DNA of 64,000 bases. Origin: DP-19 sp036496285 (GTDB lineage Bacteria; Desulfobacterota; Binatia; UTPRO1). The stretch lies in NCBI GenBank assembly GCA_036496285.1, contig DASXLI010000053.1, forward strand, positions 1 through 64,000. The letters are read 5' to 3'. Position numbers and translations under genes: made by a program. A model generated the notes under the pieces. It was given only the letters and a program-made list of their open reading frames with translations, made no database searches and was not told the DNA's origin. How positions within the stretch are numbered: the stretch's first letter is position 1; the number at the start of each line of letters is the position of its first letter. Positions 62,438-64,000 of this stretch are shown here, piece by piece.

Positions 62438-63556
62438 ATGGATCTACGGGTCGAGAAAACGGAGTTCATCCAGGGGCTGTACCTGACGCAGGGTGTGGTC
62501 GAGAAGCGCAACACCCTGCCGATCCTCGCCAACGTCCTGATCGAGTCGAGTGGTGACGAGATCGTGCTGACGGCGACGGACCTCGAGGTCGGCATACGGC
62601 GGAGCTGCAAGGGCAAGATCGCGCGTGCCGGCACCGTCACCTTGAACGCCAGGAAGCTCTACGAGATCGTACGCGAGCTCCCCGCCGATCAGCTGACGCT
62701 GCGCTCGGGTGAGGGCGGCTGGGTCGAGGTGAGCGGCGGCAAGGCCCGCTACCGGATGGTCTCGATGGACCCGAAGGAGTTCCCGAGCATTCCGGCCGGG
62801 ACCCCGGCCGCGAAGAAGGGTGGCATCGTCATGACGCTCGCCGCGGGCGCCCTCGGCGAGATGATCGAGAAGACCCTCTTCGCCGTCTCGACGGACGAGA
62901 CGCGCTTGAGCCTCGGTGGCGTCTTCATCGAGAGCGTCGACAAGAACCAGGTGCGCATGGTCGCGACCGACGGGCACCGGCTGTCGTTCGTCGAGCGCGC
63001 CATCAAGGGCGTCGAGATCAAGCCGGGCGTGATCCTTCCGCGCAAGGGCCTGGTCGAAGCGAAGCGGCTGCTCGAGGACAGCGAAGGCGACGTCACGTTC
63101 TCGCTCGCCGGCAACCTCGCGCGCATCGAGCGCGCCGGGGTCGAGCTCTTCATGCGGCTCATCGAAGGGGAATTTCCCGACTATCGCCAGGTGATCCCCA
63201 AGGAGAGCCGACGGCGGGCCCGCATGGACCGCGAGATGCTCCTTGGAGCGCTTCGTCGCGTGTCGATCCTCTCGAGCGAGCGCTCGCGCGGCGTGAAGTT
63301 CCGCCTCCAGCCGGGTACACTCGAGGTGGTGACGACGAATCCCGACATCGGCGAGGCCCAGGAGGAGCTCGAGGTCGACTACGCGGGCGATGAGTTCTCG
63401 ATCGGATTCAACGCCCGCTACCTGCTCGACGTGCTGCAGATCGGCAGCGCCGGGGGCACCGTCGAGCTCGGCCTGACCGACGAGGTCAGCCCGGGAATCG
63501 TGCGTCTCGGAGACGACGAAGGATACTCCTACGTCGTCATGCCGATGCGCTTGTAA
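62438..63556 (+). CDS. dnaN: DNA polymerase III subunit beta (sliding clamp)
   Basis: 372 residues with three clamp domains. MDLRVEKTEFIQGL at the start, EKRNTLPILANVLIES, MVATDGHRLSFVE, the domain III FNARYLLDVL and the C-terminal YVVMPMRL are typical. It encircles DNA and tethers polymerase III and other proteins. It follows dnaA after the candidate origin. Confidence 0.98.
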   Translation: MDLRVEKTEFIQGLYLTQGVVEKRNTLPILANVLIESSGDEIVLTATDLEVGIRRSCKGKIARAGTVTLNARKLYEIVRELPADQLTLRSGEGGWVEVSGGKARYRMVSMDPKEFPSIPAGTPAAKKGGIVMTLAAGALGEMIEKTLFAVSTDETRLSLGGVFIESVDKNQVRMVATDGHRLSFVERAIKGVEIKPGVILPRKGLVEAKRLLEDSEGDVTFSLAGNLARIERAGVELFMRLIEGEFPDYRQVIPKESRRRARMDREMLLGALRRVSILSSERSRGVKFRLQPGTLEVVTTNPDIGEAQEELEVDYAGDEFSIGFNARYLLDVLQIGSAGGTVELGLTDEVSPGIVRLGDDEGYSYVVMPMRL

Positions 63557-63669
63557 CTTGCGAATGTAGCAAGTGGATTCCCTTTACCCCTGATCCACCT
63601 CTTGATAGACTTCTGGCTGCGTATGGGAGGTGGGGTCGGGGGTCCTTTCGTCTCCCGCTTCTAAGTCCA

Positions 63670-64000
63670 ATGGCCAACGACGTGGCAGCCCAAGGCTCGA
63701 GCTACAGCGCCGACAACATCAAGGTCCTGGAAGGCCTCGAGGCCGTCCAGAAGCGTCCTGGAATGTACATCGGTGACACCGGCGAACGGGGTCTCCATCA
63801 CCTCGTCTTCGAGGTCGTGGACAACGCGATCGACGAGGCGCTGGCCGGCCACTGCACCCGGGTCGATGTCACGATCCACGTCGAGAACAGCGTGACGGTC
63901 GAGGACGACGGGCGCGGCATCCCGGTCGACATCCACCCGACCGAGGGCATCTCCGCGGCCGAGGTGGTGCTGACCAAGCTGCATGCCGGCGGCAAGTTCG
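63670..64000 (+). CDS. gyrB: DNA gyrase subunit B (partial, N-terminus)
   Basis: The first 110 residues are visible: IKVLEGLEAVQKRPGMYIGD, then HHLVFEVVDNAIDEALAGHC (ATP-binding Glu and Asn) and EDDGRGIPV. The gene runs off the right edge. It is the ATPase subunit of gyrase. It follows dnaN after 113 bp; no recF, which normally lies between them in many bacteria, is present here. Confidence 0.97.
   Translation, partial: MANDVAAQGSSYSADNIKVLEGLEAVQKRPGMYIGDTGERGLHHLVFEVVDNAIDEALAGHCTRVDVTIHVENSVTVEDDGRGIPVDIHPTEGISAAEVVLTKLHAGGKF

Noticed and set aside
63556..63574. Short inverted repeat ACTTGC/GCAAGT at the dnaN stop
   Set aside because: Only six base pairs with no T-run; too weak to call a terminator.

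Overview
The window is about 70% GC, densely coded on both strands, and ends at a chromosomal replication origin: dnaA, a candidate oriC, dnaN and the start of gyrB, with hemL, the F0 part of ATP synthase and parB next to it. The gene content fits an uncultured Gram-negative, deltaproteobacterium-like lineage. The evidence is a PagL-type lipid A deacylase, DsbD, DUF1800 and CX4CH-haem secreted proteins, thiolase/DUF35 pairs, LLM flavin oxidoreductases and Thr/Pro-linked Cys-rich secreted proteins. A Binatota-type assignment is my inference, not something proven here.

Layout. 0-1.7 kb: a secreted CX4CH haem protein and a DUF1800 protein. 1.8-14.9 kb: lipid and acyl-CoA genes (thiolase-like + DUF35, flippase-like membrane protein, CDP-alcohol phosphatidyltransferase, two PlsC acyltransferases, a degenerate AMP-ligase, an SDR), Mrp, an XRE regulator, a decayed BrnT/BrnA toxin-antitoxin module and a histidine kinase. 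14.9-24.4 kb: mutS2, a sigma/anti-sigma pair, a di-iron protein, dsbD-hslO, pagL and a RibBA with a degenerate second domain. 24.4-31.6 kb: SDR + DsbA-like isomerase, LLM oxidoreductase, glmU-glmS, flavin reductase and an L,D-transpeptidase. 31.6-37.2 kb: a histidine kinase followed by two tandem paralogous secreted Cys-rich proteins, the most unusual locus. 37.3-46 kb: a five-gene minus-strand cluster, then a tightly overlapping glycerol operon (metallopeptidase, glpD, alkyl-DHAP-synthase-like, glpK, HAD). 46-53.6 kb: D,D-carboxypeptidase and L,D-transpeptidase head to head, then a patch of orphan genes (two small paralogs, an HTH-less LexA-like peptidase, unknowns) around a glutamate-cysteine ligase. 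53.8-64 kb: CNNM/CBS transporter-like protein, acyl-CoA dehydrogenase, parB, atpE-atpB-atpI-atpZ-hemL, dnaA, dnaN, gyrB.

Most notable points. (1) The tandem secreted proteins carry an internally duplicated eight-cysteine module of about 115 residues. The locus keeps a fossil of its own duplication, a 63-bp piece of the upstream kinase gene, and one copy has ATC where its sister has the ATG start. (2) Both genes of a BrnT/BrnA module are broken, by a frameshift with internal deletion and by an in-frame amber codon. (3) Several enzymes keep their fold signatures but lack catalytic residues (GTP cyclohydrolase II half of RibBA, AMP-ligase, an SDR, the thiolase). (4) An alkyl-DHAP-synthase-like gene sits inside a glycerol kinase / G3P dehydrogenase operon. 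No tRNA, rRNA, CRISPR array or intact insertion sequence was recognised.
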